Positions 1 to 11,253 of a stretch of DNA of 64,000 bases are shown piece after piece (positions within the stretch are counted from its first letter, which is position 1; each line of letters opens with the position of its first letter). Below the pieces are notes generated by a model that was not told the origin of the DNA, made no database searches, and saw nothing but the letters and a program-made list of their open reading frames with translations. Where the stretch lies: the NCBI RefSeq assembly GCF_964204865.1, contig NC_135252.1, positions 8,329,383 to 8,393,382 of the forward strand. Reading direction: 5' to 3'. The stretch comes from Styela clava (taxonomy: Eukaryota > Chordata > Ascidiacea > Stolidobranchia > Styelidae). The position numbers were made by a program, and so were the translations under genes.

Positions 1-989
1 TCGTAGTTGTCAAGAATCTTGTTGACACAAGGAGCGACAGAGAGCCACTCTGTGTCAGGCAGCTGTAAAATCTTTAGTACTGGATCAGCAACACTAATGT
101 TTTCATATATATTTTTGTATTTCTGTTGTCTCACTGAGTTATGCAAAAACCATGTATATGTTTCAGCAATCATAAAATTTAGATTTCGTGGGAGAAGTCT
201 AAATGCCTTTGATAAGCAGATTTGCAAAGAATGGCACATGCATTTTACATGAACAATATTAGGATTATATTCCAGAATTTTAGCAATTATTGCATTTTTT
301 TCACATATTTCTTCATTGCAGTCAGTTGCAATACCACAACAATTTCCAATATCCAATCTATTTTGTTTCAAAAAATTGAGTACCATAAAATCTGATTGAC
401 CACCATCGAGTGGAAGAAGACCCAAAAATGAGGTGACTATCTTGTGCGCTCTCATACTATAATATCGAATCACCACACGCAATTGCTTCTCATAAGAAGG
501 CTCCAGGCTTTCATCAATGACTAAAGAATATTGAGAGTTACGAACATCATCAAGAAACTCGTTGTGCATTTCAGGCCCAAGCACTTTCCGAATCAACATG
601 GAACATTTTGTACGATGAAGAGAAAAACGTTTTTGGGTCATCTCTTTGATAAGCGCCGAAAGATGATCCACAGTCAATATTGAAGAATGGCATGCTATGT
701 GAGCTGCCATTTTTAAGGAAGCTGCTTTATTTCCCAACGGAGGAGGTGGGGGCGGTTTGACTTCAATTTTCATAAGCTCTGCAAAAGCAGATGGATCCAT
801 ATTTTTCATGTGCTTTTTTGTTCTCCCATGATTTCTGATATCTCTCAAACGAGCTTTAAGTATTGTTAAGCATACTTTACAGCGACCTTTCTCATCATCA
901 CCAGGAAAGCTCTCAAGCCAATCTTGAAATTCAGGATCCTGCTCCCATTCTTTCTGATATTTCAGATAGGATTTTGGCCATTTACCCAT
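1..989 (-). CDS. hAT-superfamily transposase, N-terminal part, runs off the left edge
   Basis: The minus strand is open without a stop from an ATG at 989 to position 1 (329 codons). A BED-like zinc finger lies at residues 37-60 (C37-x2-C40, H54, H60), preceded by the acidic WEQDPEF..WLE segment that often leads this finger in hAT proteins. A proline run follows at about 79-84. The RNase H-like core then shows VIDES (D159) and IATD (D223), matching the first two catalytic aspartates of DUF4371/hAT-type transposases, and VKCMCHSLQ, the usual CHS/CHA motif. Near the edge TEWLS stands where these proteins usually have TRWLS. The catalytic Glu and the dimerisation region would lie beyond the window. 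An undamaged frame suggests a young or domesticated copy. The family call is confident; activity is unknown. I did not find its terminal inverted repeat. Confidence 0.88.
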   Translation of the reverse strand, partial: MGKWPKSYLKYQKEWEQDPEFQDWLESFPGDDEKGRCKVCLTILKARLRDIRNHGRTKKHMKNMDPSAFAELMKIEVKPPPPPPLGNKAASLKMAAHIACHSSILTVDHLSALIKEMTQKRFSLHRTKCSMLIRKVLGPEMHNEFLDDVRNSQYSLVIDESLEPSYEKQLRVVIRYYSMRAHKIVTSFLGLLPLDGGQSDFMVLNFLKQNRLDIGNCCGIATDCNEEICEKNAIIAKILEYNPNIVHVKCMCHSLQICLSKAFRLLPRNLNFMIAETYTWFLHNSVRQQKYKNIYENISVADPVLKILQLPDTEWLSVAPCVNKILDNY

Positions 990-2934
990 TTTCAGTAAAT
1001 TGCAAATTATCCAATTTTACGAAAATCTACCCACCTACTTTATGAGAGATAATGAGATATTCAATTACATATTAATTAATATTGATAAATTATTATTTTA
1101 CTAAGGTTTTAGGATTCCTTTCAATATGTCTCATAGATCAATTTATAACTAGAGAATCAGAATTGCTGAACCCTGAAACTCCTACAGTCTTGAGAACTAA
1201 GAGACAAACGGTCTAAAAAATGGAAGATTGGTTCATCTAAAACAAAATATTTTGGTCGTTCGACGTGAAGCACTTTAACTATTAAAGTGGAATGATAGAT
1301 CAGGAAATCTAAAATATTAATTTTGCTGTCACAAATGTATAAACTCAATGACCAAATTAGTTTTGCACAAACAATTTTTATCCATTCACCACATTCTGAC
1401 AATTGTAAAATATAGCAGTATACGTGGTACTGCAACCAACAAGACTAATTACAGAAGTGCAGAACAGGATTCATTCTAACACACAAATCCCGCTTGAAGA
1501 CATATAAGAACATTTTAATATACTGTCAGACTGTAATTGCAGAATTGTATATGCTTACAGCGCCACCCTAACAACTGATAACTACACAACATACCGGTAG
1601 CTCAGTACAGAGAGAGATTTATTGCCACAAAAGCTAGCTACTGACCTTCAGCTATATAGACAGGGACATGAATGGTATTCCTAGTAAGGCCAGAAAACTG
1701 AGAGAAATCAAGAATAATTCACATAAACTAAAATCCGCATTGCGGCAATGGAAAAGGGGAACTTCTCCAGAAACAAAACAAATTTGAAATATATATTTTG
1801 TTCAAGTTGCCAGATGGTAACTAAAATTTGGTTACGTTCAAAAATTTGAAATGAATTACGTTAAGCGGAATTTGTGAATAGACAAAAGAAAAGTAACAGA
1901 TGTCTATTTCACTAAATACTTGTATAAAATAACTCATTGACGATGAGACAACTTCTTCTTGGTCACATTTTCAACACAAAAAGAGATTATGTTGTTCAAC
2001 GGCTTGGATCTGACGTCCATTTTTATCTGGCAACCTCATTGCATGCGCGCGAAACACGTGACGCTTTGGTTACGACACGGAGCACGGCGTGTTTAGTGAC
2101 GCATATAAAAGGAAATGGTTTTGCATTGTATGATTGGGCACAAAAGCATGCTCTTACATGATTCCTTGATACCAAAATATTTTACCCACCATTGAACGCC
2201 TGGTGTACACCGCAATGGAAATTACAATTATTTAATTAGTTTTGTCCTATTCTTTTCCGCGAACCACAGTGAATGTCTTGGAAATGATGATAAACTGTTT
2301 AGATTTAGAAGAATTAAGACACAACAATAAAATCTATTACAAATAGTAAAGATCGATTTTATATTTGAAATCGCACATTAATATACCGTATGGCATTTTT
2401 GTATCATTTACGGACGGCTTTGCTGGTTCTGGTCATAAACGACAGAACCGTTCCCGATTTCTTCTATAAGTTTAACCCAAGATTTATTTTCTTTTGTCTA
2501 CACTCTTTGCTTTTGAATTCACCAATTCTTCTTCTGCGTGGAATCTATGCACATGCTATATATTAAACATATTAATATTTGCCGAAAAAATGAACCGTTG
2601 ACAAATTTTATAGACCCGATAGATATAATTGTATATTCTTTTCATCCTAACAAAGTCTGCATTTCCCACCCAACAATCACATGTGTCGCAAGATTGTAGA
2701 AGGGATAGCTATTGATAATGGCTAGGCTTCTTCTCAGTTGTTGTAAATTCCACTGCCCATGTAATAACGGAGCTCAACGTTTGCTGAACAGTAACACAGT
2801 TATCCAAAGCGGCTACAGATGCTTCATATTGAGCGAATATGAAAAAAGAAACTCTTGTATACTGCTAGAAAATTCCCTTTCACACCACCCCATTTTCAAC
2901 AAGAAAATATATTCTGTGTAGGTTTTTTTAGAAT
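990..2934. other. Intergenic, no gene seen
   Basis: This AT-rich stretch lies between the hAT transposase start and the MPHOSPH10 stop. Short open frames on either strand have no recognisable domain and no splice-linked partners. It probably contains the transposon's 5' flank, but I could not find a terminal repeat or target duplication. Confidence 0.5.
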
Positions 2935-2939
2935 TTATT
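2934..2939 (-). promoter_or_regulatory. AATAAA hexamer overlapping the MPHOSPH10 stop codon
   Basis: On the minus strand the stop codon TAA is embedded in AATAAA, so the hexamer overlaps the end of the reading frame. No other AATAAA is obvious just downstream. It would imply a very short 3' UTR. Use as the actual poly(A) signal is inference. Confidence 0.3.
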
Positions 2940-5900
2940 TCAATGCTTTCTTCTTTTTAAAATTTGATCCTTTATCTTGTAGTTCGGAGAAAAACTTTTG
3001 TGAAGTTAATTTTCCATTGCTTTTTGTGGTCTGAAAAAGGAAAAAAAAAATGTTATGACCTGTGATACTTAGTATTTCGAACTTTTTTCACAAGTTAGCT
3101 GACAGGCAGATTCCATGCTGGGATTCCAATGTAATTTGAGAGTATTGTGGTGAGTATCATAATAGCAAGTTGATGGTTGTTAATTTTAAAACATGAAATA
3201 TACCTTTATAATTGTGGTGTTACTTCCAGGAGCTTTTGCAGCTTTTTTCAGTTGATCAACCGCTTCCAAAGTCTTCACCTTATCACTGGTTGGATCCAAT
3301 TTTTTCAACTTCTCCAATCGTGCATTAGCACGTACCTGAAAGATTTATTTGCAATATATTATATTTATAGGCGACTCTACTGCTTAGATAAGTTCACTAG
3401 GCAAAGTAGTGGGCATTCACTTGTGAACTTTTATTCATTTTCAAGTCAATTCTGAATTGTAAAGGATTTTTCTAGAATAAAACCTGTTAATAAATGTTAA
3501 AACTGATATTTGATAATCAAGATAATATTCATTGTCCAAAATTATTTACTGCTTTGGAGGTTGAAAAATTAAATACAGTGGGATAAATAAATTTCTCTAA
3601 TCTTGAAAAACTGTACTTTGTTGCCATGACCTTTTATTACAGTCTTGAGTTTTCTTATTCTACTACCCAATCTATTTGGGTGATTAGCGAGCATATTTGC
3701 CTGTAACTATAATTTCGAATTTCATGCAAACCAAAAATTTATTCATGGCACCGTAATACATTTTACATGATGTGACATATGATGCCATTGCCATAATATA
3801 GGTATTCTTCATGACAGTCCCAAACATGATAGGTTATAATGTGGCATCATACCAATAACTAGGCTTACCATATATCTGAAGCAAAAAACGTGCCAACCTT
3901 CGTTCGATTCCAGAGGCTTAGTAATAATTTAAACATTTTCCATACCATTGTGGGTAGATTACGGGCATTAAAATTAGCTGTTCACCCTATTAAAATATCC
4001 TCTATCGATCTTTGCTTCAAATAATGGAAAACGTTGAACTTGTTAGAAAACTTGCACTTTGTTTTCAGCATTTTGATGATTTAACGACAATACAGTTGGT
4101 TGTTGAATTAATGCCTGTTTCATACTTCATATCACAATTATGTTTATGACATAACAATTTTTCTCTCTATCTGAACTAGTGAAGTGAGACGCAAATCAGT
4201 GGTGAATCGGCTGCCTCCGTTAAAAACAATTTTGTGACAGTATTAAATGGAAAAGTTATTTATGACTGCCATACTGAAAACCGGAACATTTAGGAAAAAC
4301 TTGCTGAAACCAGGACTGTCCCGGCTAAACCGGGACGTATAGTAAGCCTACCAATAACTCTGTTCATAGCGAAAGTCTTATAAATGTATTTTAGAATTCA
4401 GACAGAAAGCACAATACCTGCGAGCAATTTATTCCAAAATGAATATTTATTCAATTGGCACAAAAAGGAGTTTTGGCGTTGAGTATAAGTGGGGATAAAT
4501 CAATGTACATTTTGAGGATCGAACCATATATGCGCGAAAGAACAGAAAATGGCTCCAGTTTGTGTAAGAGTGGCTAAGAATGGTGACAAAAATGGCTACT
4601 TATCGGTCAGGTTCAGTATACTGAAGATGATTGAATACTGTTAGCAAAAAAGAACAGCACTACAGTACTCAGAACATACCTTCATTCTTATTTTCTTTTT
4701 TCTCCTTTCACGCTTTTTGTCTGTTGATGATTTTTCCAATGTAGATTTTTCTTCTCCAGACTTGGATTTTGAAAATATTTCTTCTGGAGCTAGAATATTG
4801 GATTCTGCTTGTGTTACAGGCTGGACTTCTTCTTTTGCAATCGATGGCAGATTTGTAATTAACTTAATCTAGAAAAGAATGGTTTTTATAATTTGTTGAC
4901 CATCATTACATTGGAATATTTCATGAACAGCTGTGATGAACATGATTAAGATTGTTAGTCAGGAAAATGAAAGAAATCCAGACTAGGCCCGCAAAAAGGA
5001 CTGGTACTCCTGTAGTATGTGCAAGAAGATGGTAGACACCGGTACGTATTATTTGTATCAGGTTAGGGTTAGGCCCTAATTTCAGGTACAAATACTACGG
5101 GAGTCACTTGGCTAGTCCCCGAACTCGTAATAGAACTAAAATAAGGATTTGGAATAAAATTATGGCCTAACCCTAACCTGGTACACATGCTATGTTCAGG
5201 TGCCAGCCATCTTGTTGCACATGCTCCGAGAGCCCCCAAGGACTGATATATGATCCATTCTAAGTTTCTAACAGTCAAAGTTAGCAAATATGTCTTGAAT
5301 TAACGTAATTACCACATAGATAATAATAGAAAAACACCTCATTTACATTCAGAAGAAGACTTAAGACTTTAAAAGACTTAACAGACTTTATAATGAAATG
5401 TTTATGTTTCATACACACATACCTCTGGTTCAGGAGGAGGGGCGACAAAGTGGAAATTCGACAAGGCATCAAGTTTTCGGAACAAATCATCCATATCTTT
5501 TTTAATTTCATTATGTTCTTCATTTTCTTTTTCATCAACCTCCTTTCCTAATTTCTGTTTCTTTTCCATGTATTCCTTCTCGTAAATTTCACTGAGTGTT
5601 AGTTTTGATTGACTTGAATCCAACACAATTCTTTTCTTGTATTCAGCAGGTTCAGCTGTCAATATAAATAGAGGATAGATTTTTTACTATAGTAACTTTC
5701 CCACTTCACTATAGTGACACAAATTTGGAATGTAGAACTAATTAGCATTTCGAGCTTTCGAAAATTAAAGTGCCTCACTGCATATAGATGGATGCTTACC
5801 GAATGCATCGCTAAGAGCCAAGATGCGTTGGAATTACATACCAAGAACTAGAGCTCGACCGATATCACTTTTTGGCACCGATACCGATAACGATATATCG

Positions 5901-8900
5901 GCCAACTAGTGACCGATAACCGATATCGACATACCGATATCTACAACCTGAACCCGCAGTAAATACAAATAGAACAAAAAAAAATTCAGTTTCAGTCAAT
6001 CAAAAGTTTATGTTGAAAAATAAAGCAGTCCTACAAAGTGCTTGCATCATTGATAAAAGTTTCACAGCAATTAATAAGAACACACATTAATGCACAAAAC
6101 AGAAGGCAAAGTTTGAAAAAACCAAGCACAAGAGAAAAAGGGCAATCAGTAAAAAGCTTATAGAAGTCCATTTTGATCCATACAGTAGTAGGTGGGGACT
6201 AGGCTTGCACGTAATTTAGGGAATTACGTAATTCTTTCGAGTTACGGCAAGGAAGTTACAAATTACGTAAAGTCGCCACCCCGTTTGAGTGTTTGGTTTC
6301 ACGATCAAAACGATATTATTATGAGCGTTATCACCGTAACGCAATTAACACCGACAGACTTTTTTGTCTTCACGATTTGGTATCTTTTTTATTCCGCGCT
6401 GATAACGATAAATAGGAATGTGTGATAGTTGATTGTAATTCCGGAAGGTGTATTTATCTCTCCGTGAAACAGAAATTAAACGAATTTTACCGCCGCTATG
6501 GAGCAAAGGGAGAGAAGGCTACTTTCTTTTCCCGACTCAATCACTTTTATTAATACAAATTACAGCACATTAAAAAACAAAATAGAATTTATTATCATTA
6601 ATTTACAACGAGTTACGAGTAAGAATTTACCGCCGGCTAAATAATTATTATGTGATCTAAATTTATCGCAAATGTTATAACATTTAGGCCGCGAAAGGAT
6701 TTGATATAAAATGAAGCTTGGTAATCGGAATATCGTCAATAATTCAGCATCAATAATTTTTGCAAAATGCTAACTAGGTAGCAAAGTCGGATAATGTAAA
6801 AAACAGATCAATAACAGGTCTTCGTTGCGAGGCAAGCGCAGGTATAATCAAACGAAAGAATACGCTCGTCGTTGATTAATAACTTGGAAACCCGAAATTT
6901 TTATTCAATACGAAAGTCGATTTTAAAAAAGGCAACTATTGTTTCATAAATATCCGTATACCAGTGTTGGTAATGATAAAATTGATCGCATAAAATTGGG
7001 ACGGTTAATTTGCGAAAGTGATAAAGGAAAATCAAATCAAAAGATAAAAATCAGAATAAATTTAATTTGAATTCACTCCTTGGTATTTGTCTTTAACATC
7101 TGTCGCCGGCGTGTAGTACTGTCGGTGATATGAAAACCAAACTTCGATGTCCCATTTGGAAAAGAAGTGGATTCAATTGGTTGTTATGATAGGTTTAAAT
7201 GCGTGAAAAAATATCGCAATTACGGGGTCATTACGTAATCGATTTTTTTCCGTAATTACGGAATTGATTTTTGTCGATTACGTGCAAGTCTAGTGGGGAC
7301 GCAAGATATTCGAAGGCGAGGATTTTGCGCCGCACGAAGAGATAAAAGAGAGAACTCTCTGTTCATTGAGAGGCAAAATGAGAGAAGCGAAAAAAAGAAA
7401 AAGCTCGGCCGCAGATATTTCCCGGGGGACTCATTTTTTAGAACGTGGAAAAGCGACTAACGCTGATATATATCGGCAAACACGCAATATCGGCCCGATA
7501 TATCGGTTGGCCGATATATCGGTAGAGCTCTCAAGAACTATAATATGGATACTTAAAACAATTTTACACCATTTATAATAGGTTCTTGATTATTCAAATT
7601 GTTTATATAAATAATAATACATCTAAGCATTTGGATATGCCATTTCATGATCTTGAAATGGTAATTGTATGCTTTGGATAATTTAATTATGGCCATAATA
7701 CAATACAGATACCTAGGTAAATACAATAGAGAACATCTAAAACAAGTTGGAAACAAATTGAATTTTTTCGAAAGTAGAGTATTTTTTTTTATTAGTAGTT
7801 ACCATCAGGTTTATATTTTCTCTCAATGTCATCCCAAGCACAATCCATGATTCGTTGTTTGATCAAACTTTCAAGATCTTTAGTGTGTTCTTCTGTTATA
7901 TCAATAGGAGGTCGAGCAACATGATCGAATTGAACCATTTCTTGCAGTAAACTATTTTCTGGTCTTGATGCAGCTTTGACTTCCCCTGTATCGCAAAATA
8001 ATAAGATCAATAAATTATGTAACTGAAATGAATATTTCACCAATCTAACTTAAGATGTCATAATCACAGATAATCAAGTAACAGTTGGTAAGAAAAAGTC
8101 AGCTAGAGCTCTCTTTACGATACAAGCTTAGAAAAATGCACATAACGCATTCACCTAAAAATAGCTGACCACTAAAATGGAGGCCAGGGTTAGCTAAAAC
8201 AAACTCCCAGTACTTCACATTCCAAATGGGTTCTTATTAAGGAATACTCGGTGCTAATTTGGTATATGATCTCAGTGATTTTAGTTGAAGTTAGAAACTG
8301 AATTCTATGAGAATTTCTTTATGAGACTGACCAAAAAGGCACCATGATTAGTGCTGTGCGTTAAGCAAGTGAGATTTGCATACCAAAGTGGACAGAATAT
8401 TCTTTATTATAGAATGAATAAAACAGTTTACCAGTCATTTGCCACTCTGCAGGTGCCAATGCTCTTTCCTCTAGTATTCCAATTTTCTGTGATATTTGTT
8501 TCTGATGCTTTTCAAAATGAGATTGTTTTTGATCTTGTGCATTGTTTCTATCATCAATTTCAGTCTCAGAAATATTTTCATTTCTATTTTTTATTGAACT
8601 AATAGGTTCATCAAAATAATCAGAATATTTCAAGTTTCTTGATGATTTAATCTTGCTTGAATATTCTTCATTCTCATCTTCAGATGAGGAAATGCCATCA
8701 GATGGAATATCTTCAAAATAGTCTATGTCGCCCTCTACCGGCTTCTTTTGTTCTAATTCATATTTTCGATCTTCGTCTTCTAAGAATTTTTCCATTTTAC
8801 GCAGACTGAAAAAATCATCGTCCACTTCAGTCTGCTCCGTTACTACATCATGTTGATTGAAGTCTTCTTCTTCTTCTTCAGTTTCTTCGTCATCTCCTTC

Positions 8901-9791
8901 ACTTTCTTCAAAATGGAATCCTTCCACGTCGCTTTCCGCTAAATATATTCAATTTTGATTGTTAAATTTTCTTGATATCAGTTTGACTTTTAATACAGTT
9001 ACAAATAAGAATTTGAACAACATTGAGATGAAAACCAAAGGTGAGCCTAGCACTATAACTGTTTGCAGTGGTCTCTGGCAACCTTTATAATCATGATCTC
9101 TCAATTTTAAGTTTGGTCTTTGCTTGGGACTTATATTATAGAAAATATACATCGAACCCCTCTCAAACAAATGCATATTTCAATATCTTCCAGCTGTACA
9201 AATTAGAATTATGGAGAATATTTTGTGCTGGACAACAGAATATAATAAAATCATACCTCCACTAGTCATGTATAGTAAATAGTATTGTAATCATTGATAT
9301 TAAAAATATAAATTACCTGATGAATCAGTATTGTATTATATATATATAGGCTACAAAGTAAAAAGTGTAAAACGAATAAAAATAATGAACCAATCACCTT
9401 CTGGTTCCGCTTCTCCTTCAACAGGTTCTAATTCTGACAAATCATCATCTTCATCACCCGTTTCATCATCACTTTCATGTTTCTTTAACATGAACTGGGA
9501 AATGTCCTGAGAATTAAAATATTCGGCTGCTTTAAGACAAGTTGCAGCTTCCTTCTTATTGAAAAGTTCAATTTCTTGCCAAATCTGCTCATGATCAAAA
9601 CCTTCAATGATAAGTTTTGGTATTGGACCTGATCGTGATGAAATTGCTGATGATTTATTAGAATCATAAATCGTCTTTGATAATAATTTAAAATTGTCTG
9701 ACACTTCTGTACATCCTTCCAAAAATGGCAAAGGTGAGGATACGAATTGCTCAAAGTTTGATTTCAATTTTGTGAAAAAGTGTTCATCCAT
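2935..9791 (-). CDS. MPHOSPH10: MPHOSPH10 / Mpp10, U3 snoRNP (SSU processome) protein
   Basis: Mpp10 is a nucleolar component of the U3 snoRNP and acts with Imp3 and Imp4 in early 18S pre-rRNA cleavage. Seven coding exons join in frame through GT-AG introns: 9791-9398, 8938-8432, 7985-7803, 5655-5423, 4868-4680, 3335-3204 and 3030-2935, giving 577 residues (human about 680). Exon 2 is very acidic (E/D runs), as in the family. Exon 3 carries the conserved core RPENSLLQE and the segment IKQRIMDCAWDDIERK. Exon 5 has LITNLPSIAKEE and the basic KKRERRKKK, and the C-terminus is lysine-rich (KKKKALK). The ATG at 9791 gives the expected N-terminus. Intron 3 (7802-5656) is enlarged by nested hAT elements and intron 4 (5422-4869) holds a fold-back repeat. 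DCPS lies head to head about 1.5 kb away. Confidence 0.93.
5012..5227. repeat. Short fold-back (palindromic) repeat in MPHOSPH10 intron 4
   Basis: Two inverted arms of about 64 bp, 5012-5075 and 5164-5227, share a core such as ATGTGCAA.AAGATGG and end in GGTTAGGGTTAGG facing CCTAACCCTAACC, with about 88 bp between them. A diverged single arm recurs at 34572-34628, so this is a dispersed family. No clear target duplication was found. Confidence 0.65.
5850..7531. mobile_element. Non-autonomous hAT element in MPHOSPH10 intron 3 (outer element)
   Basis: The ends are imperfect inverted repeats (AGAGCTCGACCGATAT and its counterpart AGAGCTCTACCGATAT). They are flanked by a perfect 8-bp duplication CAAGAACT at 5842-5849 and 7532-7539, the hAT signature. 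Subterminal CCGATA/TATCGG units repeat densely at both ends. Without the nested insert and its duplication the element is about 581 bp and has no coding capacity. Confidence 0.85.
6200..7292. mobile_element. Second non-autonomous hAT element nested in the outer one
   Basis: Terminal inverted repeats TAGGCTTGCACGTAAT and TAGACTTGCACGTAAT are flanked by a perfect 8-bp duplication GTGGGGAC (6192-6199 and 7293-7300). GTAATTACG-type palindromic units lie near both ends. No credible coding sequence is seen. It inserted after the outer element. Confidence 0.85.
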
Positions 9792-11253
9792 GATTGAGTT
9801 TGAACTTCAACTAATGCTGTATTTAATTTCCTAAACTCTACAACTCATCTAATAAAACTGAAAAGTTATGCAAAATATATTAAGTAGAACATATTACAGT
9901 ATTAGTCTATATGCTATACGGAAATTTCACAGTAACGTGGAATGAAGTATTGGAGCATTATCATTCTAGTGTGAGGCTAAATTTCTGCAATATAGGTCTA
10001 TGCAAGTATTGCTAATATATTGGCTTACGATCCAGAAGTATTGTTAAAATATTCACGAAAAGCTTTGTGATATCAACATACACTTGTATATCAGTATATA
10101 CGTAAGTTTATTTCGACTCCATAATCAGCATAACAGGCCATAAAGTGATTGATAAAAACAAATAAATAAAAACTGATTTATGAAATCCGGACTTGTACAC
10201 CATTTAACTCAACTTTTTTGAATACTAGATTATACCATATATCTATATATTGTAGCTATTGATAACATTAATATGCCTTCTCGAACAGATTCAGATTCAG
10301 ATTCAGATTCAGATATTTTATTTCTATCATGCAAGAATTAACACAAAATTTAAAGCACGAAAAATTGACAAACGTGTATAATGACAATCGTAAAAAATTA
10401 AATATACACATCAGAATTCATACAAGTGAGAGATTCATAGCAATAGATAAGGAGTCGCGAAAGACTGTGACAGTCATCGAGTCAACGACACCTGTGGGCT
10501 GGAGATTTAGAGGGAATGACAAAAAAAAATTATACAAATTTAATTAATCATAATTAACAGAGAAACAAAATACCACCAGAGTAATAATACACGCGACAGC
10601 GCCCTCGTGGGGTTCAACTGTGCGTTCATGGACCGTAACAAGAAATGAATGAAGCTCGTTGCTAGCAGCGATCAAAAGCTGGTTGTTGTAGCCTACTGAG
10701 GCATATTGGATACGAAACGTAAGGACCATTTTATTAGTGGAGTAGGATCACACAAAAAATAACTGGATATGGTAACAGCAAGATTTCAAGTAAATCGGAA
10801 TTTGTACGGAACAATATCCCATCACAGTACCGGTAACAGGGCGAGGCATCAAGACCGGAAGGGTGCCGTACGTTACGGAGACTAGCCTACCGTATATGAA
10901 CGTCTATATACTGATATAACCAATACGCCAGGAAAGGAAATCATATTATTTGAAAAGCTGACGGATCATCACCCAAAGTATTTTAAAGGATTTTATCGTA
11001 CCGGTCCCTACATGCAAACATGCCTAAGGTCATTGTGTGAGATTCAAACGTCGTTTGCCACAGGACAAATCCTCTATTGGCACACAAATACGCCAACACT
11101 CTCAGGTTATTTATCTCAGTTGATTCGGTGTATGGTATGTCTTTCATGCGCACGCTTCAAGGGGTCATGACCCTGGAAAGTACCAAAATTAGTTTTCTCG
11201 TTTAAGCATATTGTGGTTGAAAGGTTGGTGTTTGGGTTCGCCGAAGTTTGATT
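9792..11253. other. Divergent intergenic region between MPHOSPH10 and DCPS
   Basis: The region separates two head-to-head genes and presumably holds both promoters, but I could not identify TATA or initiator motifs with confidence. It contains a short (AGATTC)n run near 10286-10314. No coding exon was supported. Confidence 0.5.
10286..10314. repeat. Hexanucleotide microsatellite (AGATTC)n
   Basis: Between four and five tandem copies of a 6-bp unit are directly visible, upstream of both divergent genes. Confidence 0.85.

Noticed and set aside
8351..8602. Plus-strand open frame of 83 codons
   Set aside because: It is the antisense shadow of MPHOSPH10 exon 2.
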